A stretch of 64,000 nt of DNA, taken from Coenobita brevimanus (lineage: Eukaryota > Arthropoda > Malacostraca > Decapoda > Coenobitidae). Positions within the stretch are counted from its first letter, which is position 1. Every line of letters begins with the position of its first letter. Under the pieces are notes generated by a model, which did no database searches, was not told the origin of the DNA, and saw only the letters and a program-made list of their open reading frames with translations. The DNA lies in NCBI GenBank assembly GCA_032717465.1, contig CM064666.1, positions 17,826,336 to 17,890,335 on the forward strand. Reading direction: 5' to 3'. A program made the translations under genes and the position numbers. This document shows, piece by piece, positions 39,441 through 51,900 of this stretch.

Positions 39441-41944
39441 CATGAAGCAAATACACAAGACACTGAAGTAAAATAGTCTGAGTCAAGTCTGGACTTATGG
39501 AAAACTGGAATACCAGCTGAGATTATAGGGTGATTATACTGTATATGGCAGAGGTAAAATAATCATTATCATAACACCTATACTGCAATTATCATCATCA
39601 TTAAAACCATCCTGACCCTATTTCACATTAATATGGTATATGGGTGGGTAACAGTAATGCCAACAACAATGGTGATAAAAATAATAATAATAAATAATAA
39701 TAAAACCTCATACATCAGCTTGCCCTAAAATTCATACTAAAAACAGGAGTGAATACAATAATTACCTTTAAAAACAATAATAACCTGTCCCCGACACTAC
39801 CATCATTACCACAATTCCCTTGACACAGCAACTTAACAGACTGGCAGACAACGCTGGCTTACTATTTTGTGCACACAAAACAAAATTAACATAACAGTAT
39901 TCTCAGTGATATAGCAGACTCTGTAACTTTTTTTCTTTGTGATCTGCTTTACATACTGTGCCCTGATATTATCTTGTATAACATATACTTTTAATACTGA
40001 CATGGTCTGAATCAGTAGCATGTATATATGTTATGTACTGCTGTGGTTAAGTACAGTGCAGTACATGTATATATGTTAAGTACTGTTCTGGTCAACTTAC
40101 ACATGCATACATTGGTGCACAGCTGTACTATACATGGTCAGGCTGTGATTTATGGGTCTGGCACAGCAACTGATCCAATAACCAACTTTTGTCATGGAAG
40201 AAATGACCCACCCAACTCAATACTTCACACAGGGATACATCTGTGGAGGGGCTTTTGGAGAGTAATGTGAGACATTCATGTGGAAATTTGGTTCAGTAGT
40301 GGCTGTTTGAGAGTGTGTATATCATTAAGGGAACCATAACTGGGTGCGTGTAAGTGAAAACACATGAAAGGACATGCCACTACACCCTTTAAATGCCTGT
40401 TCCTGGGTGTACTGAACTCAGAACAGGACAAATGGTAGACTCACAATTCAGTTGCTGAAGGTTCCATCAGTAACATACAAGAGGATGATATAGGGTGTTT
40501 AGACAAGACAAGATCACTCAGGAAAAGGCATTACAAAATCTCCTACACCACTGTTTATATGATCCATAAAACTATATATCCTGAGAATAAAACCTAAGAC
40601 CTATTATATTATAATACTGTGGCCAAAGATTTGACCTTACACAGTACAAACTGTAGTATTATGCTAAATGCCACTTTTCTCTACCCCATTCCCCAGGGAC
40701 ATCTTTTCCATTTTATTCTTGTCATCATCAGACTTACTTTATTCAGCTGAGAAGAGTTTTTGAACTGGCAGGACTAGATAAAGTCTTAATAAACCCTTTC
40801 AGTGTGAGAGTCCTTTGCTGAACTTGAATAAATGTATAGTCAGTGATTATGCAATTGTATCAAAGTAATTTTCCTCCTGTATAATTTTAACTTTTACAAA
40901 CTATTTCAGCATACATTCCTTGTGCAAGCCAAGGTGAATCTGTACTGTATCTTTGTAACCATAAGAATAAACTACGAAGAACATCACCCAGACTCCAGGT
41001 TAAAAGCAAAGTTGTATTTATATAACAAGGATAGTGAAGGTATGAAGCCTCAGCCACTGGGGTGTGGGATCTCAAGGCTAGGGCCTATATTCTCGTTGGG
41101 TAAGGAGACCCCCTAGCACCTCTTCCTTAATTATTTATTTTCTGCATAATCTATTAATACTCTCTTTTTTGCTTCTTATATCTTTTTAATATCAACACAG
41201 ATTGCATGAACAGCACACACGAATATAGTAACAGAGCAGAATAAAAAATAAACCGCTAAGGAACAGGTGTCAGCAAGCTTCCCAACTGCACAAGAATACT
41301 GTCCCTGGTTACTGTAATCCAGTACACTTAAAGAATGACCAGCCTACATCCCTTGATGGCATACATAACTTAAAAACCTCTTTACATCTTGGGGACTGAC
41401 CTTATGAAAGAGTCACTCCTGCTGGGGCACTCTAACCACCAGACCACCACACACAGATCAGAACACATTCAGTTTTCCTTGCAGCTATTCAGAGTCACAA
41501 TATTTCACAGTGTGGCTCTAACGGAAAGGATTTAACATTAACCTCTGGCTTAGTAACAGTTCTTCATTGCCTCCCAGTGTACTTCACCATCATCACCACT
41601 AAATCCATCATCACTCACTGCCAATATCATCAGTAACTATCATCATCATTTGTTATCTGCATCACCATTACCATCATTTTCATTAAAGCCTTTATCATCA
41701 TTGCTGTCATCAGCATTATTAATGGTCATTCATTTGAGTAGTAACCTAGCACACTCATTCCTGCCTCATTACTAAGCCTTATCAAATTTCATGCAACCAT
41801 GATTCTGTCTTCAAGCTGTGGGAATGGATGAGTTCTGTCCAATGACAAAGTGACTACAGTATGGTAGAGGCCAGTACCAAAACACTGTTGTAGCCAGAGT
41901 GACATATATGGTAGGAAATGTAGCCTCCTTTCCCTTCTGTATAT
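39441..41944. other. Intergenic, no gene; microsatellites and family F relics
   Basis: (ATA)n at 39676-39705, family F relic at 40720-40870, (ATC)n at 41580-41735. A minus-strand AATAAA is at 41139-41134, about 1.7 kb past the VPS13 stop codon; it could serve that gene's 3' end but nothing proves it. Confidence 0.5.
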
Positions 41945-42185
41945 GCGAATAAATAAAGAGCCAAACCCATCTGACTCTGAGGTGTAGGGGCCTGAGGCTA
42001 GGCTACTGTAGTCCAGCATTGTGCATTAAAGGGTAGATGACCAGTTGCTTTCCTAGTGGCATCACATGATCAAAATGTCCTTTGTCATTTCATTGGAGAT
42101 TGAACCTAGGGAAGGTTGTCACTCCAACTGAAGTGCTCTATCCTGTGATTACCAGACATCCTACAGTGGGGAAAGCTGGAAATAT
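41945..42185 (-). mobile_element. SINE family C, divergent subfamily with the clearest B box
   Basis: Minus strand: TGGTAATCACAGGATAGAGC, then TTCAGTTGGAGTGAC and GGTTCAATCTCC (42105-42094), a good tRNA-type A-box/B-box arrangement. The 'gggcctgaggctaggctac' and 'gtccagca' blocks link it to family C. Confidence 0.62.
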
Positions 42186-42842
42186 GAGAAAGGTTAATGT
42201 TTCATTGCTGTTATCCTGACCTCCATTCCATTCAGTACATAAATGAAGGTGAAATTTTAAACTGGTGACAGATGTAGTACACATGTTGCTAAAACCAACC
42301 TACATAATGAGGCCTCATTCCACTCACTGTATATTAGGATATGCAATGTTGGCAATTTGTAAAAGGAAAGTGCCTGGCTCTGATATCTTAAAGAAGGCTC
42401 ATTACAGCAAGAAATGTTAGTAACTATACTGGAGTGCAAAAGTTTGGTACCCTATTCCGTCCAGAGTATGTCAGGATGCTGAAGTTTGGCAGTTTGCATC
42501 CTGCAGCACAAGAAAATGCCAAATTCCACTGCAGTACTGTACATCAAGATAGGACATCAACCATCTGTAAACAATACATACTCAGCCTCAGTCCTGTTGG
42601 AGTGTAAAACACTGATAACTCATTTTGTCCAGAATAAGTCAGGATTGGGTTGTTTGGCAAACTGTCTTGAAGTAAATTCTGTACCTTAATCAGTCCACAT
42701 GAGATCCTTTGCCAAACCAGACCTTCTCCTAGAGGAGAATGATAGCCAGAACTATCCCTTTCCCATGCAGGCTAATTACAATGATGCCAAACTCCTGTGC
42801 AATACATGAAGACCCAAGTTGACCTGAACTGGCCTAGTTAGC

Positions 42843-42983
42843 TCAGGGCACCTTAGGACAGGGTAAGTCAGCCATGTGTAGTGTGGTGAGCACTTCTATC
42901 CACCGCAGCAGGAAGAGCAACACGTCCACATCGTCGCATTTGATGTACACCTCAGACCCCGATGCTTGCCCTAGACCCTCATC
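42843..42983 (-). CDS. VPS13: VPS13 terminal exon (7 of 7)
   Basis: 46 codons, [20 protein letters not shown] then [17 protein letters not shown], and TGA at 42845-42843. Acceptor catgacag after a CT-rich run. The last beta strand and amphipathic helix complete the PH-like fold. 42186-42842 downstream is the probable 3' UTR, with no close polyadenylation signal seen. Confidence 0.86.
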   Translation of the reverse strand, partial: DEGLGQASGSEVYIKCDDVDVLLFLLRWIEVLTTLHMADLPCPKVP

Positions 42984-45900
42984 CTGTCATGGAGAGAGGG
43001 TTTAGTGTTTTTATCTTTCTCTTGCCTGTCCAGCTGTCTTTGTGCACACTCACTCTCACTCTCTCTTTCTCCTTCACTCATCTCTATCTCACATAAGCTG
43101 TCTCTGGCAAAATTCACGAATGCATACTTTATCTCACCTGTCGTCGTTGCAGCACTATGGTATTGTCGTTGAGGGTGGGGTGGTGAAGTAAGGAGGTAAG
43201 GGGGAGGCGCCATGTCACATCCCATCGACCCCAGCCACTGCACCGCTCAAGTTTGAAGATATGTCTACAAATTGGAAGACCATAATATGTGAATACCATT
43301 TTTATAAGTATGGATTACATTACTGCCTAGATGATGATGATGATAATGATGTTTACATTAAGCCTTTGTATATCATGGGGCTGATGTCACATGAACATAC
43401 ACAAGAAACTACTTTCTGTGAAGTAAGGAAACCCTAAATACAGGGTTCCCACAGACATAATATAACAGTTATGGCCAAAAAATAAATTACAGTGGATCAA
43501 AACATCACAAGTTATAATTCTCCTCGTTTAAAGTGTAGTTTGAAATGATTTAACAATAAATATTATCCCAAAATACATCTTTAACTAGGATATTTTATAT
43601 TAAGCTCTATTTGTTTAAAGAGTAGTTTGAAATTAACAAAATCTAAAAAATTATCCCAAGATACACTTTCAGCTAATATATTTTCAGATGTTTTACTTGG
43701 CTGTTAAAAAAAAGGAACACAGTCAAACCTCATTACACATCAGTTTCTTATGTGACGAGCTGCAACAAATGATAAATCAAAAGTTATACCCTTTTCGCAA
43801 TAATGCTAAAACAATCAATCGCAATTTCATTAGAACAGTAACTGCAATGGCCGCCTCCAAGAATCTTGTTCTTACCTACCTACAGTAATTGTTCTTACCT
43901 AATTGTATCTTTACAGGAATGAGTCAAGCTCGTACTGTCCCGTGTCTTAAACCATATTTATAGTACATCTCCTTAAATGTATGAGTTGTTTTGGCACACA
44001 CTATTTCATTCGGTAGTGCATTCCACTGATCAATTGCCCTATTTGGGAAACTAAATTTCCTTACTTCTTTATCGCCTCTCTTTTTATGCAGTTTTTTTTG
44101 CTGTATGCTCTTGCTGATGCTTCCCTATAGGTCATATATTCATTTATGTCTATTTTCTCCTTCCCTGATATGCATTTATATAGCACAATCATGTCTCCTC
44201 TTTTCCTTCTCTCCTGTAGTGTTGGCAGATTCAGTTTTTCTAGTCTTTCTTTAGCTTGGATCCCTTAAGCTTGGTACCCATCTTGTAGCAGCCCTTTGAA
44301 CTTTTTCAATCTTATCTACGTGTTTCTTGAGATGAGGATTCCAGACTACTGATGCATACTCCAGGGTTGGTCTGATGAAAGATGTTATTATCTTCCTCAG
44401 CATGTCTTCATTTATGTATGTGAATGCTATTCTCATATTTGCAAGCAGTGTATACATGTTCCGTACCTTCTCACTCATGTGGTTAGCCGGAATGTTATTG
44501 ATAATCACACCTAGGTCCTTCTCTTTTTTCTGATGTGTGTAGGGTTTTACTTAACTTATAATCCCAATCAGGTCTTTTTCCACTTTTACCAAACTTGATT
44601 ACATGACACTTGTCCACATGGAATTCCATTTGCCATGTATTGCTCCATTCATGAAGTTTATTTAATTCTTCTTGTAGCTCTTTACAAGAGTCTGTGTTAG
44701 TAATTCTCCTTTGTATTTTTGCATCATCTGCAAACATATTTAAATAGCTTTCATTTCCAATATTACTACCTATGTCATTTATATACACTAAAAACATAAT
44801 TTGTGCCAGCCCTGAGCCCTGTGGAACTCTGCTAGTCACTTCCCTCCATGATGAGTAATTTCCCCTTAGTACTGTTCTTATTTCTTTTTTTTCTAAGAAA
44901 ATCTTGCATCCAACAGTACAGTTTGCCTCGGACTCCTCCTTGATGGTACAGTTTCCATAAAAGTCTTTGGTGTGGTACTGTGTCAAATGCTTTCTTGAAA
45001 TCTAGATAGATACTGTCCACCCATCCTTCTCTTTTCTGTAATGTTTCTGTAACTCTGTCATCGTAGCTTAATAGTTTAGTAACACATAATCTCTTTCTGA
45101 AACCAAATTGCTTTTCTGTTATTATACTGTACCGTGTTTTTCTAGATGGTTTACCCAAACTTTTCTTATCTCCTTTTCCAGTATCTTACAACACTGGTTA
45201 GTGATACTAGTCGGTAGTTGAGTGGATTTTGTCTATTCCCTTTCTTGAATAAGGGAACAATGTTTGCTTTCTTCCAAAATATCAGGTAGTTTACCTTGAC
45301 TCAAGGATTCCTTGAAAATTAAAGATAATGGTCTACTTAACGTCTTTGCACATTCATGTAGCACCCAACATGAAATTCCATCTGGACCATTTGCTTTTCC
45401 TTTGTCTAATTTACTTAACTCCTCCTGTATTTCTTTTTCTGTATATCTGGTAATATGTTTGGGCATGCATGTTCCATGCCATCCCTCTCAAAATTTTTTC
45501 TTCTGTAAAAACTGATTGGAAATTCTTATTTAGTGCTTCACAAATATCCTTCTCTTATGTACAGAGGATCCCCTCATCCAAAGTGGATTATATTTTATCT
45601 TTTACTTTGGTTTTGCTTCGGACATAGCTGTAAAATAGTTTCGGTTGATCACTACTTTTGTTTATGATGTCCTTCTCAAACTGTTTTTGGGCTTTTCTCC
45701 TTATTCTCGTATAATCATTTCTTGTCTGTTTATAACTTATATGCCCTTTCACTATTTTGTCTTCTTTATCTATTCCACAACAAGTCTCTTCTTTCTTCTG
45801 ATTTTTTACATTCTTTATTAAACCATTTCTTTATTTTCATTTCTGTTTCTTTGTGTCAAGGGATGTAATTTTGGACTCCTATTTCATAAAGTTCACAGAA

Positions 45901-48900
45901 TTTTCTACATATATCACTTAAATCTTGTCCTCTAAGCTCTTTTTCCCAATCTATTTCTAAGAAGTATTTCTTTAGGTCATGATAGTTGCCCTTTTTGTAG
46001 TTAAGGCTCTTTTTGTAACTTTCACTACTATTAACTATGTCATATGCAATCCTTAGGTTACAATTTAATACAGCATGGTCGCCTTTGCTGAATGAAGGGT
46101 GATACATAATATTGTCAATAACATTTCTTGCATCGTAAATATAAGCTCTAGTACTGATGGTACATCAAGTCCTCTTTTTCTGGTGTTTTCTTTTACATGT
46201 TGCATTAGGAAAACTCCTGCACAAGGTCCAGAAGCTTTTGGTCCCAACAGCTTTCCTGGCTTTTTATATCTAGAATATTCCAATTTCAATTTGTATTGAA
46301 ATCTCCAGTTAGTATAATTCTTTCAGATTTCTCCTCCATTCCAAGTACTGTAGGGGAGGTATAAGAGAAAGAAGAGGTACAATAGGCAAAAGTATAAGAG
46401 ATGGTATAAGAGACAAAAGCAGAAGAGTTGGTGCAAGAGGAAAAGGAGATGGAAGGGGAAGAGGGGGTGAAGGATGAGGGAGAAGAAGAAAATATGGTGG
46501 AAGGGTAGGAAGAATAAGGAGGAGGAGAGGATGGGAGATGTGAGGGAGAGGGCAAGGGAGAGAAGAAGGAGGAGATGTAGAGGATGAAGGTGAGGGAAAT
46601 GCAGAGGAAGATGAAGAGTTAGAGGAGGAGGATGGGAAGAGGAAGAAGAGTAGGGAGCAGCAGAATAAGAAGCAGAGCAAGAAGAGAAAGAGGACAAAGA
46701 GACAGAAGCAGAATAGGGGGATACGGCAGATGGGGAAGAGAGAGAGAGGAGGAGGAGGAGAGAGAGGAATAAGAGGAGGAGGAGAGAGAGGAATAAGAGG
46801 AGGAAGAGAGAGAGAGAAGCAGAAGATGCAGAAAAGGAGGAAGAGGCAGAGAAAAGAAGAGGCAGAGGAGAAAAAGGAAGAGGGAGAGGATGAAGAGGAG
46901 GAAGATTAGGAAAAGGACAAAAAATTGGGGAGGAGGAGGAGGAGGAGGAGGAGGAGGAGGAGGAGGACGACACTATCTCACTTCTATTTTCTTGTGTGGG
47001 AATAAGGATTAGAATGATGTACTGTAATGATGATAAAGTGCTGAATGAAGCTGTCTGGAGGTAACATGTAAGGGGTAGCATGGTCAATGGCTTCTAAACA
47101 TTAATGTAGCATGAACTTACTAAAGTGGGTTGTCACTGTGCTGAAAGGGTTGGCAAAGACATTTTCCAACCCCTTCTATCTGACAAGTCGTTCCTGAGTT
47201 AAACTTAAAGAAGACACTGACCAAGTACAAAAGCACCAGACGTAGGAGCTTTACGGGCCCTTCAATTAATCCCCTTGGCGTGGTGTGGTGTGAGAGGGTG
47301 ATTTTGTGTGGTGTGGTGTGAGCAGGTGATTTTGTGTGGTGTGGTGTGAGAAGGTGATTTTGTGTGGTGTGGTGTGAGAAGGTGATTTTGTGTGGTGTAG
47401 TGTGAGAGGGTGATTTTGTGTGGTTTTGTATGAGAGGATGGTATGGATGTTGTGGCTTTGCTAAGACACTAAAGTCTATGGGAGTGAAGAACCTTGTTTC
47501 TGAAAATCATTAATGAGAGTCATATGGACAGAGCCAGTCCTAAGAGATTTAACCCCTAAAACGCGGCTGTTTACAGTCGATCCCCCCCGAGTGGCGGGGT
47601 TGTATCGCAGTCTGAGTACCTGTAGGAAAATATTCGCCAAAAATCAGATATTAACCCTAGAACATTATACTTGGTATGGCAGATAGTACTTACATTCAGC
47701 TTTCTCCAGAGACAGGTGTTGAGCCTTCGTGGACTACCCAAGGACTTGTGGAGACTTGCAAAGTTGGGTAACCAAATCTTCACTTTCACACCTCCAGCAA
47801 CCCGGTTTCCCCTCTACCACAGCCTCATTCTGTCACAGTAAACTTTATACTACAACGTAAAGGTAGTTAGGAATCCGTATTTGTACAATAAGCACTGAAA
47901 ATAAGGCTAAAATCAACGGAGCGTACGGCCGACATGCACTGTGGCGGCGGTCTTCCCGTCACTCAACAAACATTTCCATTTTCACAGCTAAAAACATGTA
48001 TACTACATTATTTTCAATCATATTACTTCCCAAAAGATCACCACGGCGCGCTTTTTATTCTGCCTTACGTCCGCCACTTTATTCTCGTTCCTGTCGGCCG
48101 CTTGCACTGACTGGGAAGAGCTAGAACTCGCCATAATCTCACTTTGAAAGCCTGCAGTAAACTGACGCTAAACAGAGGCAAACCGTGAGAAAAAAAGTTA
48201 GTTTTACAACTGGGGAAACAAGCGTTTCCTAGTAGCATAAACTGCTTGTGAGAGGAGATCGCAGATTTACAGTTCTGAGCGCTCAGAGCGCTGCCATGTA
48301 TCACAGCCAGGCTGGCCGGGCCGTGGGGGGGGGGGACGGGGGGAAAACGCGATATTTGGCAACAACTGAGGTCAGTAGTACAAAGGTAAAGTATGCTAGT
48401 TGTAGCTAGAGGTTGGTGGTACTGATAGACAATACCAGCTGGAGCCTGCTTGCCCGCGGTTATTCAAAATTTACTAAAATCGCAAACGCGACGACCCGCC
48501 GTCCTGCCCTTATGGCCGAGCGTCGCAAACGCGACGATCCGCGTTTTAGGGGTTAATTATACCAAAACTTACTTGTCTGTTATAAGTACAACATCGGGCC
48601 TGTCGGTTGCAGAGAGAGGTGCGTGTGCGATGTACGTGTCAGTCAGCAGGTACCGTCCATGGCACAGCGATGACAGCAGTGCCAGTCCTGCTGCCTCCAA
48701 AGGATCATATGGACGTAATGCCACAAATGGTGACACATGGCGAGGCACTCGGGCTCTTAGGATGATCTGTAGTGGAAGAAATAAGGATGGTGCAACTATA
48801 TGTGTATGAGACTGGACTATAACTGGCCTAATCTGGCTAGCTCTGGTTCCCTCCCTTCTTCCTTTCATTTATCCTCCCATTCTCCCCCCCCCCCTCTCTC

Positions 48901-51900
48901 TCTCTCTCATGCTCTCTTTCCTCATTGCATTCTTATGAGATTTTCAAAGGAACTGCACGTATTTTATTAAATTCATAATTATTTCTCATGTCTCTTCCAA
49001 TGTCTCCATTAATTTTTCCCTCCATTTCAAACACATAAGCATCCATGCATACACACATGCTCATTCTTATTTCTCTCTCTGTTCATGCTTTCCTTCTACA
49101 TATGCAATGTTTGTGTGTCTCTCTGTTCATTCTTTCATCCCTCCACCTCTGTCTTTCCATTTATCGCATACAACTTCTCATTCTCTCCTCTCTTCATTTC
49201 TCCTTCTTACTCCATCCCTCCATTATCCTATCCCTCTGCAAATTCTTCCCTCCATTTCAAGCTCACTCTCTCCCCCAGTACTCACATCATGTCCCAAATC
49301 CACCGCCCTGCGCACCCCATCCGCTGCCGTGGCCACGCAATCCAGGACACCCAGAGCTGGCCGGGTGATGAGGCCAAGGATCCCTCGTCCCAGCCCCCTC
49401 AGCAGACCCTCCACACCACCCTGCTGGGCCCCTGACACACAACAAAGGCTTAGTGCAATGGACACTACTGTATATGATAAAGAACTACAGAGACTAAGGA
49501 CCCTGATATTAACCTCTTCAATCCAATTATGCATTTTTCTATTTTATCTTTGCTGTTTCTAGGAGGACAGACCTCTAATTATGAAGGTGTTAATGAAGGC
49601 TCAAGTTATGAAGGTGTTAATGAAGACCCTAATAATGAAAGTGTTAATGAAGGCCCTAGTTATGAAGGGATTAATGAAGACTCTAGTTATGTAGGTGTTA
49701 ATGAAGGCTCTAGTTATGAAGGTGTTAATGAAGACTCTAGTTATGAAAGTGTTAATGAAGGCTGTAGTTATGAAGGGATTAATGAAGGCTCTAGTTATGA
49801 AGGGATTAATGAAGGCTCTAGTTATGAAGGGGTTAATGGCTGGCTCTATTTGTGAAGAGATTAAGGAAGGCTCTACCTGGCCAGTCCATTTAAAACAAGT
49901 CTCTCTCAAGTTTAATAAAACTGTCTAAAATGAACAATAATAAATGAAATAGCCGCTGAACTGTCCAGGTTAAAACTGCAAGTGTGAAAATACAGACAAC
50001 CACCTGATTTCTTATGACATTTCCTGAAGCACAGGATGACAAATGAACATGTTTAATTTTTCTTTATCACTGCTGACTACAGTGTAATATGGGATACAGA
50101 CTGATTACATGTAACAATTACAGGTGTTCCATAAATTGTTAAAAGCAGGGTCTTCCTTAGTCTACACCCTTGTGAACTCGGTTTTAATAACACACTGTAA
50201 ATTTTGTACACTAGGTCTTCATTACATACCAATATACAAGCATGCAAAGGGTACAATATGTGTGACTCTACAAATGTTATTCCGTAAACCCATGATATAA
50301 CGAACTAATTGGGGAGAAGGGTGGGTCGCTATATCCAAAAGTTCGCTACATACGAGGGGTCGGTATTTTGGAGGGATTACCAATCTCAGTTTGCTATATA
50401 AGGGGATTCGTTCAGTCCTACATGCTCAAACATAACCTAAACTAACTCTGTGAAGTTTTACATGGAGACTTCAATGGCTTATGAATTTGTACATGTAAAT
50501 ACACTATATAGTGCATGAAGTTGTACATATAAATACAATACCTATAATAAGAATACAGTATAATGTACTGCTGTTACAGTACACTTATTGTGCCAGGAAG
50601 GGATGCTGTTGAAGTACACTTGCTGTGCTAGGAAGGGATGCTGTTGTCGCTATGGGCTGATTCCTGAACTTCCCCATCATTTTGTGACCTTTGTTCACAA
50701 AATCATTGGGAAGTTCAGCCGTGATTTGGCTATTCGTTACATCCAAAATTCGCAATACCAGGGTTCGTTATATCGAGGGTTTACTATACATTGAAACAGT
50801 ACACTTACTGTAATTATTTTTTTTTCACTTCACTACAGATTCTCCTCTAATAAAAACTGCTGTTATTGTACTACATGTTGTTTTATTATCCAGTTGCTGA
50901 TGAATTAACACCTGACCTGACATACAATTGCTAATAATTTGCTATAAAGCTGCATGTTTATTCTACTTGTGTGCATTTACAATCTTTCATTACAGGATTA
51001 AAAAACATATACATTACTTAAGAAGTGTGCACAGCTCTGAGGATATATTTCTTCTATTATTCTTTCTACCTTCAGACTCTTATTCAGTTTAGGAGAGATA
51101 GCTTCTAGGGAAGGGATTAGTGAAGGCTATGTCTAACCCCTCCAGTTAAAAAGCCTCTCGTAACATGAATAAGTTGTCTGGAAACAACAAGAGTGAATAA
51201 GAGTGATGTCTTTATAGTGAAAAATAACTAACTTTCACTATAGTGTTTATCCAGCAAAGACACTGGATTGTATTCTAGTGGACTCAGGAAGTTCCTTAAT
51301 ACCTCTTACCTGTCAGTATATTTATGCATGTGTCACAGCACTACTGACTTACTGGTATATGTTTTTAGGTACACAATGTTAACATAAAAAACTATTGAGA
51401 ATATTAATAATATACAAATTGACAGTTAATGAAGAGGTGCCTGGGAGCCTCTTACACTCACAAGAATGTAAACTGTTTAATGAGGAGTTCCTTTATATTA
51501 TTTTACATTATTATTTTAAAAAGGGTGGGAAATATCATGCACAGAATGAGGGAACATGTCATGCACTCTACCTGGTGGGCTACTCCCTGCCATGCAACAC
51601 AGAGCCGGGGAGACAGAGAGAAGGAGAGAAGACAGGGTAAAAGACATTAGTGACAAAACTCTGAAGAACATTGCAACGGTCAGATAAAACCACAATTCAT
51701 AATCATCACAACCATCCTAAACCTACTTTTCAATAAAAATATATGAGGTGGTGTTTACTGGCATCTATATAAAGTTATAACAGGCAGTCTCTTATTTACC
51801 CTCAGTGGGTTAGAACACTCAGCTCTGACTGAAAGGTTGGAGGATCGAATCCACCAAAGGGTCATTGATGGACACTGGGAGGGGCATCCGGTCATAAAAT

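Noticed and set aside
46323..47087. 254-codon Ser/Leu/Phe-rich minus-strand frame
   Set aside because: A by-product of the polypurine tract; amino acid content follows GGA/GAA repeats and there is no domain.
47571..47789. Possible extra VPS13 exon with gtaagt at 47686-47691 (minus strand)
   Set aside because: It lies inside the TTAA-flanked element and its residues do not fit the PH-like domain; phases are already satisfied by 48573 joined to 43264.
49529..49928. SYEGVNEGS and INPFITRAF repeat proteins
   Set aside because: Both strands stay open only because the minisatellite unit is 27 bp; it lies in an intron and a MITE.
51803..51855. Genuine tRNA gene
   Set aside because: A and B boxes are present but the acceptor stem does not close and a SINE body follows, so it is a tRNA-derived SINE head.
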